This document shows, in pieces, positions 33,363-45,055 of a stretch of 64,000 bases of DNA (position 1 is its first letter; every line of letters begins with the position of its first letter). The DNA comes from Physcia stellaris (taxonomy: Eukaryota; Ascomycota; Lecanoromycetes; Caliciales; Physciaceae): positions 62,001-126,000 of the forward strand of contig JABSSW010000074.1 in the NCBI GenBank assembly GCA_018902385.1, written 5' to 3'. Position numbers and translations under genes: made by a program. Under the pieces are notes generated by a model. The model had not been told where the DNA came from. It saw nothing but the letters and a program-made list of their open reading frames with translations, and made no database searches.

Positions 33363-34271
33363 GACCGGAAAAAGTGGGAGCGGAGAACGTTGTAGGAGAC
33401 CGCTACTGTGCGGTGGAAGTAAATACAAGTTGAATAAAAGTAAGTAAGAAGAGTGGAGGTGGGCTGCTGGCAGCTTGAGGTCTGCTATTGTTGCGGATCG
33501 TTCGAAATTAGGGGGTGTATCAGGTGTGGCGGCTTCGCTGGCTTCCTAACGATCGGATGTCAAGCATGGTTGCTCGTTGCCTCGTCGTAGAGTAAGAATA
33601 GGCCCAGAGGTAAGGAAGTGACTTCTAGGTAGCTTCGTCTCAGCGCTTATCTGGATGCTCAGTAGATTGTGAGGTGGACAACGTATTCTGATGGTAGGGA
33701 CCATTAACTGTATCAGACCACCTCGATAAGCGTCCGAACATAAAGAAATTTGAGAGCTGAAGGTAGAATAAGTAAGTCAGAGGAAGAGCCTGGTCGTAGG
33801 TTCACACTCGATCATGGACTTTGCCAGCCTGACATGAGGATTGGATTCACAGCCAAGAATTTCAAATTGACAGGGCTGAATCACGTGGCGATAACGATAC
33901 ATACCTGCTTAGGATCTCATGTGAGATTTGTCAGCATAATTTGCTGTACGATCTACTTTACTTTCGTGTGACGGCTAGGTATTCACTCTCTCGATGAAAC
34001 CAGAAGCGTTTGCCACACCGGACTGAGCGTTGGATGAATTGACTTGAGACCGGGATACTCTCTGGATTTAGCCTCTAGCAATAGCAATACCTAATACTAG
34101 GCTCTTGGGCCAACCGAAAAAGTAGCAACCCACACTGGATTAGTATGATGCAAGCTTCTATTCAAAAGAGAGACTCTGACGATTGTTCTCCGTTCATCTG
34201 CAGCTCTTGCCCGCCTAGTTTGACACTAAAATTCTACTTCTAGACCTCTCACCACCTTGCCAAGGCATCGA
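33363..34271. other. Intergenic region with 20-bp shared element
   Basis: About 900 bp between the divergent DGK1 and methyltransferase starts. It contains one copy (33880-33899) of a 20-bp sequence found again at 35544-35563. The copy combines a CACGTG E-box with GATAA-like sequence. No gene is supported. Confidence 0.5.
33880..33899 (+). promoter_or_regulatory. 20-bp element, copy 1
   Basis: The sequence atcacgtggcgataacgata is repeated without mismatch at 35544-35563 in the same orientation. It includes CACGTG (bHLH-type site) and CGATAACGATA. It lies 372 bp upstream of the methyltransferase ATG. Function is inferred only from position and exact repetition. Confidence 0.45.
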
Positions 34272-35114
34272 ATGGCTCAAGCTGATGTTGCATTGGATGG
34301 CCTCGACGTATTTGTTTCCGTCATAGCAAGCTATGAGCATCGCGTTGGACACGCCTGTCGTGCAGTAGCAGAGCACATACCGTCTCTCCTCGGTGAGCTT
34401 CCACCAATTCCCATTGTACTGGATAACGCTTGCGGAACCGGTGCTGCTACTGAGGAGCTGCTCAAAGCACTGCCAACCGCCAGAGTCTATGCTGCAGATG
34501 CAGTGCTGCCAATGGTTCAATCGATGAAAGCTAAAATCGCTGCAAAGCCCGAGTTGCAGAAAAGTGTGGTTGATGTTGAGGTAATGGATGGGCAAGAGCT
34601 ACGATACCCAAGCAATTTCTTCGATGTTAGCATCACGAACTTCGGGATCTTCTTCTTTCCAGACCCTGTCCTGGGCGCAAAAGAAATCTTTCGTACTCTC
34701 AAACCAGGTGGATACGCTGCTCTCACCTTATGGAAAGACATCGGTTTCAAATCTATGCTATGGGAGATACAAAGGAGGATTCAACCTACGAATCCTATCA
34801 CAGAGCTTTATGGAATGGAGAAATGGTTCGATGGAGATCTACTCATGAAGACTTTGCAAGAAGGAGGCTTCAAATCTGTTGAACTGAAGGAAGTGACCGA
34901 AGGAATATGGGGAACTGGGGAAGACGATTTTAGGGCCGTCTTAATCGAGAACTTCGAGGCTATGGTGGTGCAAAATTGGACCGATGAGGAGAAAGCCAAG
35001 CTTCCAGTATTCACAGCCCAGGTTCTCGAAGAATACGGAGAGAAGTATTGCATCAGATCAGGAGACAAGATAGGCGTGCCAATGACAGCATGGATGGCGG
35101 TATGTAGGAAGTAA
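34272..35114 (+). CDS. SAM-dependent methyltransferase, class I
   Basis: Single-exon 280-aa protein with the seven-strand Rossmann methyltransferase fold. The ATG at 34272 was chosen because codons upstream in frame are not ATG. Motif I is VLDNACGTGAATEELLKAL, the acidic loop is VYAADAVLPMV, motif II is FFDVSITNFGIFFF and motif III is TLKPGGYAALTLWKD. This matches the Methyltransf_11/25 group, often seen acting on small molecules or in fungal secondary metabolism. No partner synthase is nearby, so the substrate is unknown. It carries no signal peptide or membrane helix and is probably cytosolic. Confidence 0.88.
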   Translation: MAQADVALDGLDVFVSVIASYEHRVGHACRAVAEHIPSLLGELPPIPIVLDNACGTGAATEELLKALPTARVYAADAVLPMVQSMKAKIAAKPELQKSVVDVEVMDGQELRYPSNFFDVSITNFGIFFFPDPVLGAKEIFRTLKPGGYAALTLWKDIGFKSMLWEIQRRIQPTNPITELYGMEKWFDGDLLMKTLQEGGFKSVELKEVTEGIWGTGEDDFRAVLIENFEAMVVQNWTDEEKAKLPVFTAQVLEEYGEKYCIRSGDKIGVPMTAWMAVCRK

Positions 35115-35641
35115 GTTAAGAGATAACATGATCTTCTTATGAGCATCTCGATGCAGCCGCAAGAGCGAGATCAACTAATCCAAAAATGTGGTCCCAAGAT
35201 CACTTTAGCTGTTCTTCAACCGCCGATATCGCTAGGCAAATATGCACTTGCGGGAAAGACGCCGCTGTTGATCTTCACGTGTTTGGAATTGTCTTGCCCT
35301 CGAATCTGATGTTTGGACCATGGAGAGGTCGCTGTTGTAAATGGATGTGTGAGGTGGTTCTGCCCGTCCCGTATATTCAATTGTCGACGTCGATGTGCTC
35401 TGCGATATTGTGCTTGACACTCTATTCATCAAAGCTCAAGCTCCACTGCGTCGACGATTACGATGACGATGTTGTTTTCTCCCTTCTCTATTTTGATGTT
35501 CGATTAGAGTTCATGCCAAGGATGGATTGATGTTGTTGTCTTGATCACGTGGCGATAACGATAAGCTTGCAGATAGACTCGCGATAGAGAAACTTTCTGG
35601 GAAGACGTCGAGAGCTATCACGACAGCTACACAACAACAAT
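35115..35641. other. Intergenic region, SPB4 promoter
   Basis: About 530 bp. An open frame at 35186-35530 has no recognisable product. The second copy of the 20-bp element lies at 35544-35563. Confidence 0.45.
35544..35563 (+). promoter_or_regulatory. 20-bp element, copy 2, in SPB4 promoter
   Basis: Identical in sequence and orientation to 33880-33899. It ends 78 bp upstream of the SPB4 ATG, a position suited to a proximal promoter element. It contains an E-box and GATA-like core. Confidence 0.5.
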
Positions 35642-37716
35642 ATGGCGCAAAGTCTCCAGCCGATTAAAAAGCCACCTGTAGTGGTGGCGTCCTCTCGGGC
35701 TTGGGAGGCATTGACACCTCCTCTCGCAGAATGGATCATCGAGGCAGTGTCGGATATGGGCTTTAAAAGAATGACTCCGGTGCAGGCTTCTACCATCCCG
35801 GAATTCATGAAGAATCGGGATGTTGTTGTCGAGGTATGCACTCTCATACTCCTACCGTCATCGTTCTGACCTCTTGTAGGCAGTCACAGGCAGTGGAAAA
35901 ACCCTTGCGTACCTCATTCCTGTCGTTGAGCGACTCCTTCGACTGGAAGAACCATTGAAGAAACATCATGTCGGCGCCATTATAATTTCACCGACGAAGT
36001 AGGCCTGGCGATGATCTTAGTTCAAAAGAGTGTGTTGACGCAAGAGTAGGGAATTGGCGGCTCAGATATACGGTGTGCTCCGGAAACTTCTAGCTTTTCA
36101 TGGCGCCTCCACGGCCGCAATGAGATCTCATGACCATCAAGACAATGACGGATTGGAAGAAGATCAGGACGGTTCTGTTGAGCAATACCCAGCGTCAACG
36201 TTAAAGGTCATACCACAGCTCCTAGTTAGCGGAGACATCAGCACAGCTCAGGATATGAGTTTTTTTCTCAAGTACTCTCCGAATCTGCTCATCTCGACTC
36301 CTGGCCGCCTACTTGAGTTACTGTCCTCTTCCCATGTTCATTGTCCCCAGTCAGCTTTCGAGGTGTTGGTTCTGGATGAAGCAGATCGGCTACTTGATCT
36401 GGGCTTCAAAGAAGACCTCCAGAAAATTCTCGGTAGACTGCCAAAGCAACGACGGACTGGACTCTTTAGTGCCAGCGTAAGCGAAGCAGTCGACCAATTG
36501 ATCAGAGTGGGACTGCGGAATTCGAAGAAAATCACTGTCAAGGTGAAAGGCGTTGAGGGAGGAGAGGATCGAAGAACGCCATCTAGGTAAGTCAGAAAAT
36601 ATTCATGTCATCATCCGCTAATAAATAGCTAGCTTGCAATTAAGTTACATAGCATCACCCGCTTCTCATAAATTTCCAACCATTTCAAAGCTTCTGTCCT
36701 CTTTAGAACCTCTGCCAAGCAAGAGCATCATCTTTTTATCTACATGTGCGGCAGTTGAATACTTCCAGCACGTCTTACCGGCTATTCTACCTTCACGCGA
36801 CGGACAATCCTTTCAGCTAATTCCACTTCATGGGAAACAAGTATCCAAAGTCCGTGACAAGAACTTCTCTCGATTCTCTAATTCAACGACACCTACCATC
36901 CTATTAACCACTGATGTTGCTGCAAGGGGCTTGGACATACCGCAAGTAGATCTAGTAGTACAGATCGATCCTCCCAGCGATGCGAAAGTGTTCTTGCATC
37001 GCTGTGGCCGTGCGGGTCGAGCTGGAAGGAAAGGACTCAGCGTTGTGCTGCTTCATCCTGGACGTGAAGAGCAAGAATATCCTGGCTTTCTCGAGCGTCG
37101 TGGCACACCCGTATCCAAGCTGACCTCTCCAAACATCACCATTACAGATGAGGAGGCAAACACGGCAGCTTCAGCCATGAGGAAAACTGTGCTCGCCGAC
37201 CGAGCTATTTACGACAAAGCACAACGGGCTTTTCCGAGTTGGGTCAAATCGTACAGCAAACATCAAGCGAGCCATATCTTTCGCATCAATGAATTAGACT
37301 GGGAAGACTTGGGCAAAGGGTGGGGTTTATTGAAGCTTCCCAAGATGCCGGAGCTGAAACGCTGGGAAGGGGACAAATCCCTCGGCCTCGATATAGATTT
37401 TCAAACTTACGCCTACAAGGACAAACAGCGTGAAACATTGAGGCAGCAAGCGCTGAAAGAGCGTGATGGGAATCCTGAAATGAAGCCGGGTAATCCAAAG
37501 GAGAAGAGGAAAGCTTGGTCTGACAAGCTCGATCAGCAGGCTGTAAGAGAGAAGAGGCGAGATAAGAAGAGGACGAGACGGGAGAGGGAGAAGTGGGAGC
37601 ATATGACTCCAGCTGAGAAGGAAGAGCAGAAGAAGCTTGAGGAAATGATTGAGCAGGTTAAAAGGCGGAAGATGGAGGAGGATCAGTTCGGAGAATTTCA
37701 CGGATTTGATGAATGA
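35642..37716 (+). CDS. SPB4: ATP-dependent RNA helicase SPB4, DEAD-box
   Basis: Nucleolar helicase needed for 60S subunit assembly. Four exons, 35642-35833, 35880-35998, 36050-36586 and 36633-37716, give 643 aa with introns of 46, 51 and 46 bp. Motifs in order are the Q motif (MTPVQ), Walker A AVTGSGKT (created by splicing of intron 1), PTKELAAQ (created by splicing of intron 2), [18 protein letters not shown], the SAT-equivalent [22 protein letters not shown] and [13 protein letters not shown]. The tail is highly basic and coiled, with [24 protein letters not shown] in place of SAT and the tail are SPB4 marks that separate it from Dbp and Ded1 types. The frame is intact. Confidence 0.95.
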
Positions 37717-37942
37717 TTTTACTACCCTAAAGTCGCCCATGATTCTACGATTGGAAGACAATTCTATTCACCAGCATCTCACTCCTCTTTCAACCCAGCT
37801 TTCCAAGTCAAGTTCGGTTGATCGTGAATCGGTGGGTAAAACATGTGTACTTGCTCTGCCGAATGCTAAATTCAAAACCCTACAGCTATCCCAGGTCATA
37901 AATCCGACGAAGTCCCATCTCCACGGCGGTCGGACTACCACT

Positions 37943-39808
37943 CTACCTCTTCAAAAGAGTCTGCACATCCATCATCAGCAACCCCATTCTCCGCCACCTA
38001 AAAAAAGCCAACTCACCTTAGGCCCAAAAATATCCTCCCACTCCGACTGATTAGGCAACCGACTCGAGCCCGAAGTCCATCGATCACGCGCATAATCCCG
38101 CGGCCGCAACGCCACTCTCTCCACCCCCTCCGCCTGCTCCTCCCCCGGCGCCTGCAGCATCCCCTCCATGGGCGTATCAACCAAATCCCCCTTCGTCTTC
38201 TCATCAAACCCGACATTGCGCAAGGCGCCAGACTGCCCGCTCCTCTTACGGCCCATGGCCTTCTCGATGCGGCGGTATTCCTCGCGCTGCCAGAAGACGG
38301 CGCGCTCGAGGTCTTTGCGCCAGGTTTGCATCGCTGCGACGCGGTTGTTGAGTTCGAGGATTTTGTCTGTGATGGGCGCGGTGGCTGGCGAGAGCGGGAG
38401 AGGCAAAGTGGGAGGGGGAAGGGAGGTGAGGGCGAGGTTCTTGGCGTCGATGGTGAGGCGCTGCAGCACGATTAGGTCCATGTCCAGCCATTCGTTGATG
38501 CGCTCGGCGCGGTCGGCGAGTTTTTGCAGCTGGGAGGTGGTGTGGTTTAGGAGGCCTGTGAGGGATTCTCCTGATGTTTGGTCAGCTTGAGTTCTTCTGT
38601 CGTCTTCTGCGCTAGCTGAGAGAGTATCTGGGGGTGTCTGGGTACGAATCTAGTCTTGGACTTGGGTTCGCGAGGAGGGGGAGTCGAAGCCCGTAAAAGC
38701 GAATGCTGGACGTGAAAGGGGGAGTAGACTCACGGTCCTCGGGCAACGGATCAATATTCGGTATCCGATCCACCGAGCCCGTACGGGAAGGAGCCTTCAT
38801 GGCGCTCTTCAAGGGTCCTGGTAGAGTATCTCATCAGCTTTTGTCTTCCCCCTTTTTCCTTTGCCTTTGCTGTACTTCCAGCAATCTCTGTTCTTCGCTC
38901 CACATCTTGAAGCGATATAGCATAAAATAGGCAAAGGGAAAAAGAAACTCACCAGGCATACCAGCTGAAGTCATCGTCTTTCTCTGGACGCACATGTTAG
39001 TCAGCAAATATCCCTCTCCAACTGGTCCCTACACCCTTGGAACAGGGAAGACAAAGCAAGCTCCTCCGTTCCAGAAGTTTGCTCCCCACCCTCTGCTCAC
39101 GCCTACCTCCTTCCCTGCTCGCCTTTCCGCACAGAGAGGATGTGGTGACTGAGGGATGATGCAAACCCCCTTCCTTCCCTTCCTTCCACCAAAACCCCGC
39201 GGGAAACAAGACTAACCTTCTCATCCCCCTTCTCCTTCTTCTTCCCCACCCCCAATTTCTCCTTCCCCCTCTCCTTCTCCTTCTCCTTCTCCTCCCGTCC
39301 AAGAAACGCGCCGCGCAGAGAATGCATCTCGACCCTCGAGCCCGAGCTCGACGACGATGAGGGGTCGGAGGGGTTGCGTTGGGGGATTCCTGTGTTGGAT
39401 GCTGTGGGGGCATGGGGGCGGTTAGTGTCTTTCTTTTTCTGTGCGGATTTTTGCGGGGCTGGGAGTGAGGGGTGGGGATGGGGTGGTGGTTGGAGGGGAG
39501 GATGAGGGAATAAAACGACGCTGTACGCAGCGCGCAACCATACTCCCCCAAGGCAGCGAGAGAGGGGGAAGAGAATAGCTGCCTCTTTTCCGTGCGAGCA
39601 ATTCCTCAACCCCATCCCCCTCTTCCTCCCCCCTCGCATCCTCCTTCCCAACCCACTTTCTCCCCCAAAACAAAAAAAAAAAAAAAAAAAAAACCTCACA
39701 CCTACCTTCCAGCAACTGCCCAGGAACCATAAGCGTATCAGCAAGCTTACTCGCGGGGCTGCCACCGTCGAACTTCGGATAGGCGGATGACTGCGGGCGA
39801 GGAGTCAT
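37943..39808 (-). CDS. Unrecognised coiled-coil protein, six exons
   Basis: Six exons restore one frame of 339 aa: 39808-39706, 39401-39217, 38983-38953, 38817-38734, 38615-38017 and 37960-37943. The third exon is 31 nt and the last is 18 nt (TLLKR then stop). The N-terminus is MTPRPQSSAYPKFDGGSPAS. A Lys/Glu-rich stretch (GREEKEKEKERGKEKLGVGK) follows. The main ordered part is a coiled coil, with LTGLLNHTTSQLQKLADRAE, RINEWLDMDLIVLQRLTID and VAAMQTWRKDLERAVFWQRE. A conserved-looking end is LPNQSEWEDIFGPK. I do not recognise the family. Organisation resembles small kinetochore or spindle subunits, but that is a guess. Intron 1 (304 bp) contains a 22-base A/T run. Confidence 0.65.
39672..39693 (+). 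repeat. Poly(A) tract of 22 bases inside an intron
   Basis: An uninterrupted A22 on the plus strand (T22 in the transcript sense) within intron 1 of the coiled-coil gene. In the transcript it lies just inside the donor end, about 12 bases from the GT. Exact length is unreliable if homopolymers are misread in this assembly. Confidence 0.9.
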
Positions 39809-40292
39809 GGTTGCGGGGGATGAGGTTGGGTTTTTTGTCTCTTTTTTGAGGAGATGGGGGAGGGGAGCTGATGAGCTGAGTGGGTATGACAAGATAGGGG
39901 TGGTGGGGATGAGGGATGAGGTATGAGGATGATGTTGGCGGGAGGGGGAGGGGGTTGCTTGATTGATGATGGTTGTGAGGGGCGTTGATGAGAGCAGGAG
40001 GTGAGGTGGTGAGATGAGGAGTTTAGCTACGAGAGGGCGAGGTGAACTCAGTTTGTTCTCAGAGCCCTCAAGCCGTCCTAGGTCCTTTGCTCGGGCTGTT
40101 TCCTGAAGTATGCTTCCTGAAATCTAACCATTCCACCACGGTCCAGATGTTATGGGGGCTTTCTTTATGTAGTATTCATATCATCCTCAGTTGCAAGTTA
40201 AGGAGGAGGGGGAGGGTGAATGAAAGCGCATCCATCATAAAGGGGAGAAGGCAAACCAGAAAGGGAAGTAGGAGTTTGCATTTCTGTGAGTA

Positions 40293-40324
40293 AATGAATG
40301 AATAAATGAATGAATGAATGAATG
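40293..40324. repeat. AATG microsatellite
   Basis: About eight copies of a four-base AATG unit with one AATA variant, in the gene-poor stretch 39809-41770. No gene is supported around it. Confidence 0.9.
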
Positions 40325-40731
40325 GGAGTGTTTAAGTAAAAGTTCACATTATGCAGGGTCATGGTCGATGAATGGTAGCACTCTTTGAGGAATTACAGCC
40401 TAATACTCACGTATTCACAGCACAAAGTGGCGCAGGGGACTGAATCTGGTAGGAACGAGCTTCGAATGTCTATCAATCAGTGGTGGGTATCTCAGGCATA
40501 CATGAATCGCTATTAAAACAATGCATCGCTAACAGACAACAACAACAGTAACAACAACAAACTCGCTGGAACAGAAGTTTTTACAGAAAGAAACCCACGG
40601 AAACAATCCACTTTTGTTGAGCATTCCACATGCCCGTCCACTCCTATGGTCTATCCATCCTCTGCGCCACTGAGTCACTGACCCAACTCCCGTGAACGTC
40701 GTATTCACATCGTGAAGACCCTGGAAATGAA

Positions 40732-40776
40732 ATGAAAAGAAAAGAAAAGAAAAGAAAAGAAAAGAAAAGAAAAACC
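40732..40776. repeat. AAAAG microsatellite
   Basis: About eight to nine copies of a five-base GAAAA unit. It overlaps a spurious minus-strand frame rich in Phe and Ser. It is ordinary low-complexity sequence. Confidence 0.9.
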
Positions 40777-40859
40777 ATCGAGATCCAAGTCAGACTCCTC
40801 TGCCAACCCTCCCCAAAACGAGGACAAACGTTCCTCAACCTGCTAATATGAGGGTTCCC

Positions 40860-41580
40860 GCGCCGCTATCCTCGCCAACAGTCTCCCTTACGTAGACGTC
40901 GAGACAAGAATAGAGATATTGGTCCCAGAGAACCCCCCATTTCCCCGAAGATGGAAACCGCTACCAACTGGCCCCCTTACGTGGCTATCGAAGTAGGAAA
41001 TCCATGGAGTTGTCCGGAAAAATGGTTAGCTCAGAAGAAAGTTTGTTGAAGGAGGAGTGTCGCTGGAGAATGGATGGTCGAAGTGGCGGACATTGATGAC
41101 TTTGTTGGGAATTAAAGAACGGAAATATGGTATTGAAAAGAAATTAATGGCGAAATCCCGCGGGTGAGCTAGCATTGACTGGCTTCGCAGTCGTTGGAGT
41201 ATTCGGGAGACTAGGTAGTTGTTGAAAAAGTAGTGGAAAGAAACTTGCTGGAGGATCGCTGAATCCTGTGGAGATTGCTGATACCAACTGGCTCCCATAC
41301 GTAGCCGTCGAAGTATCAGGAAGTCGAATGGTTGTCAGGAAACAGGCCCGTAGGTCAGATGTTGTGAGAGGAAAATAACCGGTTCCTGTAGGGACGTTGA
41401 TACTAACTGGCTCCCATATGTAGCCGTCGAGGTACCAATTTGTCATGATGTTGTCAAGGAATCGGAACTGGAAAAAACCATTGGTGGAATCTGAAAAATC
41501 GCTGATGGAGAGGAGGCCCAAGTGCAGTAGGCAAAGTATCATGAAGTGGTTGTCAAGCCCATGAAACATCAGTGGCACTT
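40860..41580 (-). repeat. Degenerate repeats, about 120-bp unit, partly open on minus strand
   Basis: A block like ACCAACTGGCTCCCATACGT followed by AGCCGTCGAAGTA recurs near 40961, 41281 and 41401, with weaker forms near 40876 and 41173. Spacing between the best copies is 120 bp. On the minus strand an open frame at 41144-41578 spans three units and shows 36-40-residue periodicity (ATYGSQLVSAI against GYIWEPVSINV). It could be a decayed repeat-protein gene or a non-coding minisatellite. No start, domain or splice pattern settles this. Confidence 0.6.
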
Positions 41581-41770
41581 AAAGGTGCAAGCTAATAGGC
41601 TCAACAAGGCATCACTGACCTGTAGGTAGAGGTGGGTTAGCGTATGGACTTGTAGCTCTGCAACGAAGGGCTAGTGTTATTGGTTTGCAGCCAGTCTCTC
41701 ATTAGTGACATGTACGTCCTATCCCTCTGGCAATGGAACAAATAATTAGAATGGAAGTACTTACACTTAT

Positions 41771-44700
41771 TTAGACACCAAAGCCCCGTGTGAAGCTGTT
41801 TCGAATCTCAGGAACCAACTGTTCGCCAAGTTCTTCAACAGCTTGCCGAAATTCCGGAGTTCGTGCCGCAGCCTCGACTCTCTCAGAAAAGAGCGGAGGA
41901 GTCGGGTGGTCTTTCACATACTGAGTACATTCCTCTTTGATCATGAGATACATGTCATTTATCTGCTCCTCACTCGGAGGGTGTTTGGCGGCCCAATTAG
42001 CGACCTTGCCACTCACCCACACTCCGTGAATGCAAACCATTTCATCCGGCGGATATTGAGGAATTGTGTCTTTATTCGGGGATATCGAGTCTGCTGCGGC
42101 GGTGCTGTTATCAATCAGGGATGGAGTAGTTGGAGGTGGAGTCTGAGCTCGCCCTTCTGTTGCCATTGATGGCTCAACGACGACTTTCTCGGACGGTGCT
42201 AACGGGGAGCCATCGACGAGATGCGACTCTCTCAGATTGCTGGGTGCGCGAGGAGTAAATTGTAATGCTTTGGCGCGTGCTGACTTCAAGCTCTCCGAGT
42301 CGTCGGCCTTGTCAGCCTTTTCATCACGCTCAAGCTGATCGGCTTTACGCTTAGCCGCATCAGCAGCTTTTGCGCTCTGGATAAACCTAGCGGTCCTCTC
42401 CCCTACCTTACCAGGAGGAGCCCTTGATTTGATAGGACTGATGGGAAGAGTGGCATGAGAAGGCGTAGGTGCACGTGGAATTGGGGGTAAAGATTCTGTA
42501 TGTTCAGCAGGAACCGCAGACTTCTGAGGCGATGGACGCTCAGGTCGGGAAGGATCACCTCGGAAGATGGACAACTCTCCAAGAGATTCTTTGACGGATC
42601 GCTTTGGAGCTGGTGTTTGAGCAATGCCCGAATCACCATCTTCCTCACTGCTACTCTCCGAATCAGACGGCACGGTAAAGTGTCCGCTCAAGTTTGTAAT
42701 CTTGATTCCGTTCGGAGTCATGAGCGGCAACTTAGGGGCAGCCTTCTTAGCCCTCTTAGCCTTTGCTGCCTTAGCCGCAGTCTCCTCGTCAGCATCAACA
42801 TCTCGGAAAATGTTGCCTCCATGCAGTTGAGGCTCATCAACATCGTCGTGGACATAGGCACCCGTGGCAGGTCGAGCCCTATGAGGATCTCCGATGGGTA
42901 GACTGGAATCCCTAGGATCGTCAAGACGAGCAGCCTTCCTCCCTCGAGTGGTAGTAGGAGTGGAGTCGTCATCGGAGGAGTCGCTGGTGAAGAAGTATTT
43001 ATCATTGATGCCGTAGCCACCACCATCGGGATTTGGAATAACTTTAGGAGACGACTTGCGCCGTTTTCGCTTGGCTTCAGCTCGTGCTTCTGCAATCCGT
43101 GACCCTGGAGCATTGGGCTCTCGTTGCGGTCCAAAAAGTGCTCCCTCCCGTGCCATCTCTAGCTTTTTCTTATTCTTCAAATGAAAACCGTATCGAGTAG
43201 CATAGAACTCCTCTGTGTTGCCAGCGATGTGTGCGTCGTGCAGCTCTCTCTCCCTCTTCAATTTCTGCTCCTCTCGCCGCAGTGCTGCACGCTTAGCTTC
43301 TAAATCCGCCTCTTTAGCTTGCAGATTCTCAAATTCTTTGCGCTTTGCTATTTTTTGCAATCTTCTCTGTACATTAAACCGGTCACGATCTTCTTTGGTA
43401 GGTTTGTAGCCCCCGATGCTTTTCCTGAATCCAGTGGCAGCCCGATTAAGACGGACGTCCGGCTCGGCGGAAGGTGTCTGAAGCTGTGTTGGGTGATGTG
43501 GCTCGGTCTGTGGTGGACGGGGATTAGGATGTGAGGTTGAATGTGTTGGTGTCGTAGGAGCTTCTGCTGGGGCAGGATATGATGGGGGGGCGCGAGTCTG
43601 TGCGACGCGCCCTAATCGAGGAATGAAGCGAGATGCAGTGTTGAGAAGACTTCCCAGAACCCTAATCTAATCAGCCAGAGGAATAGAAGGGTACGAAAAG
43701 AATTGCAGAAGTGCATGTTGTAGCATTGGACCTATGAATCAGGCGGAGTAGATCTCTGCAAGAGGGAATACTTACGAGCGAGTACGAGGAGTCTCTGGTA
43801 TGCGAGGAGTAGGATCTTCCCGAACGACTAGAGCGCCTTCCTCAGGATCCAGTGTGTCGGCACCAATAGAGTCTGCTAATGCGGGAGAAGGCTCGCTCTC
43901 CACGGCCCCGGTTTCGGGTTCTAAAGGTATATTTTCCTTGAATGAACTGCTAGCGTTGTCCAGCTCCGTATCCAGATCTGAATCATCCTCATCGCCAATG
44001 GGTACGAATATGCCATCCACGGCTGAGTTTGTATAGTTGCCGTTCTCGTCGTATACCGGGTTCACCTTGCGGTATTTCTGCGAGTGACCTGGTTTGTCCT
44101 GTCTCGTTTGGTAATATTCACCGCGAATGAAGGCATCGTCATAGGTGGCTACCCTGCCTGTTTGGGTATTCTCGACGCGTATGGTTTTGCAGTTTTCTGT
44201 ACTCAATGTAAGCTTAGGAGGGTTCTCGATGGTACCATATTTCTCAGTAAGATCGCTAATAATTCCACGCAACGCTTTTGTGGGGATATTAAATGCAAGA
44301 GAACGCTCTTCATCAGAACCTCTGACCAGTAGATAAACGGTATCAGTTGTTTCATTGGGGTCTGGGCGCTCAAATGTGAATGCTAGGTGGGAACGGATTC
44401 GAACACGACCGTTGCGATCCCTCCAACCAGCAATTGATACTCTTTCTTTACCTCCAATACTTGGAGCTTCGGAAGAAGTCACATCTGATGGGTAAATGGG
44501 ACCATATGGGGACATCCCTACGGGACCCTGACCAAGAGCAGTAGAAGCAGGGATTGCATTGAAGGAAAAGGAAACGCGGGGCTTCTCACGGCTCGATTGC
44601 TCCGTATCATCCTGTTCGGGACCATTGGTATCTTCGGCGTTACCCTCCTCGTAAGTCTGCGCAGGTTCTGGGGTGGAGTCGTTGGAAGAGTCCACAGTAG

Positions 44701-45055
44701 GTTCCACGCTCGCGCGGTCTGCTTCAAGGGCAGGTTCTTCGGCAGGCTCGTTTGTGGATTCTGGGCCTGTTTGCTCTACCTTAGCCTTCGGTTTCCTCCC
44801 TCGCTTTGATTTAGCGGCAGTAGCTCGCGCGCCATTTGCTCGCCGACTACGAGTCGGTTGACTAGCAGTAATCGAGTTATCGATAGGACTCCGAGCAGGT
44901 CGACCAGCAGCAGTGGGTGGGTATGGGGCGAGTCTCGCTGAAGTGGCAGTTTGATTGCGAGTTTGTCGAGTAGTGGTGGTAGGTAAGGCTACTGGCGGTG
45001 TCGTCGGATTACCCAGGGCAAGTTGTCTCTCGATCTGGGCTCGAGTTTTAGGCAT
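41771..45055 (-). CDS. Large disordered, probably nuclear protein of unknown function
   Basis: Two exons, 45055-43776 and 43661-41771, join over a 114-bp intron to give 1056 aa in one frame. The start is MPKTRAQIERQLALGNP. Basic clusters such as KRGRKPKAK and AEAKRKRRKSS suggest nuclear import. A folded segment lies near residues 215-310 (SHLAFTFERPDPNETTDTVY, FNIPTKALRGIISDLTEKYG). A Lys/Arg/Glu-rich coiled coil follows the intron (KEDRDRFNVQRRLQKIAKRK). Acidic Ser-rich patches resemble CK2 sites. The C-terminus contains DEMVCIHGVWVSGKVANWAA and a helical end. I do not recognise the family. The coding nature is strongly supported by length and splice-frame agreement. Confidence 0.75.

Noticed and set aside
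32316-33428. A 370-aa proline/arginine-rich open frame as the gene product
   Set aside because: Most of it is an out-of-frame reading of the DGK1-like gene; only its first 50 or so residues belong to the real protein.
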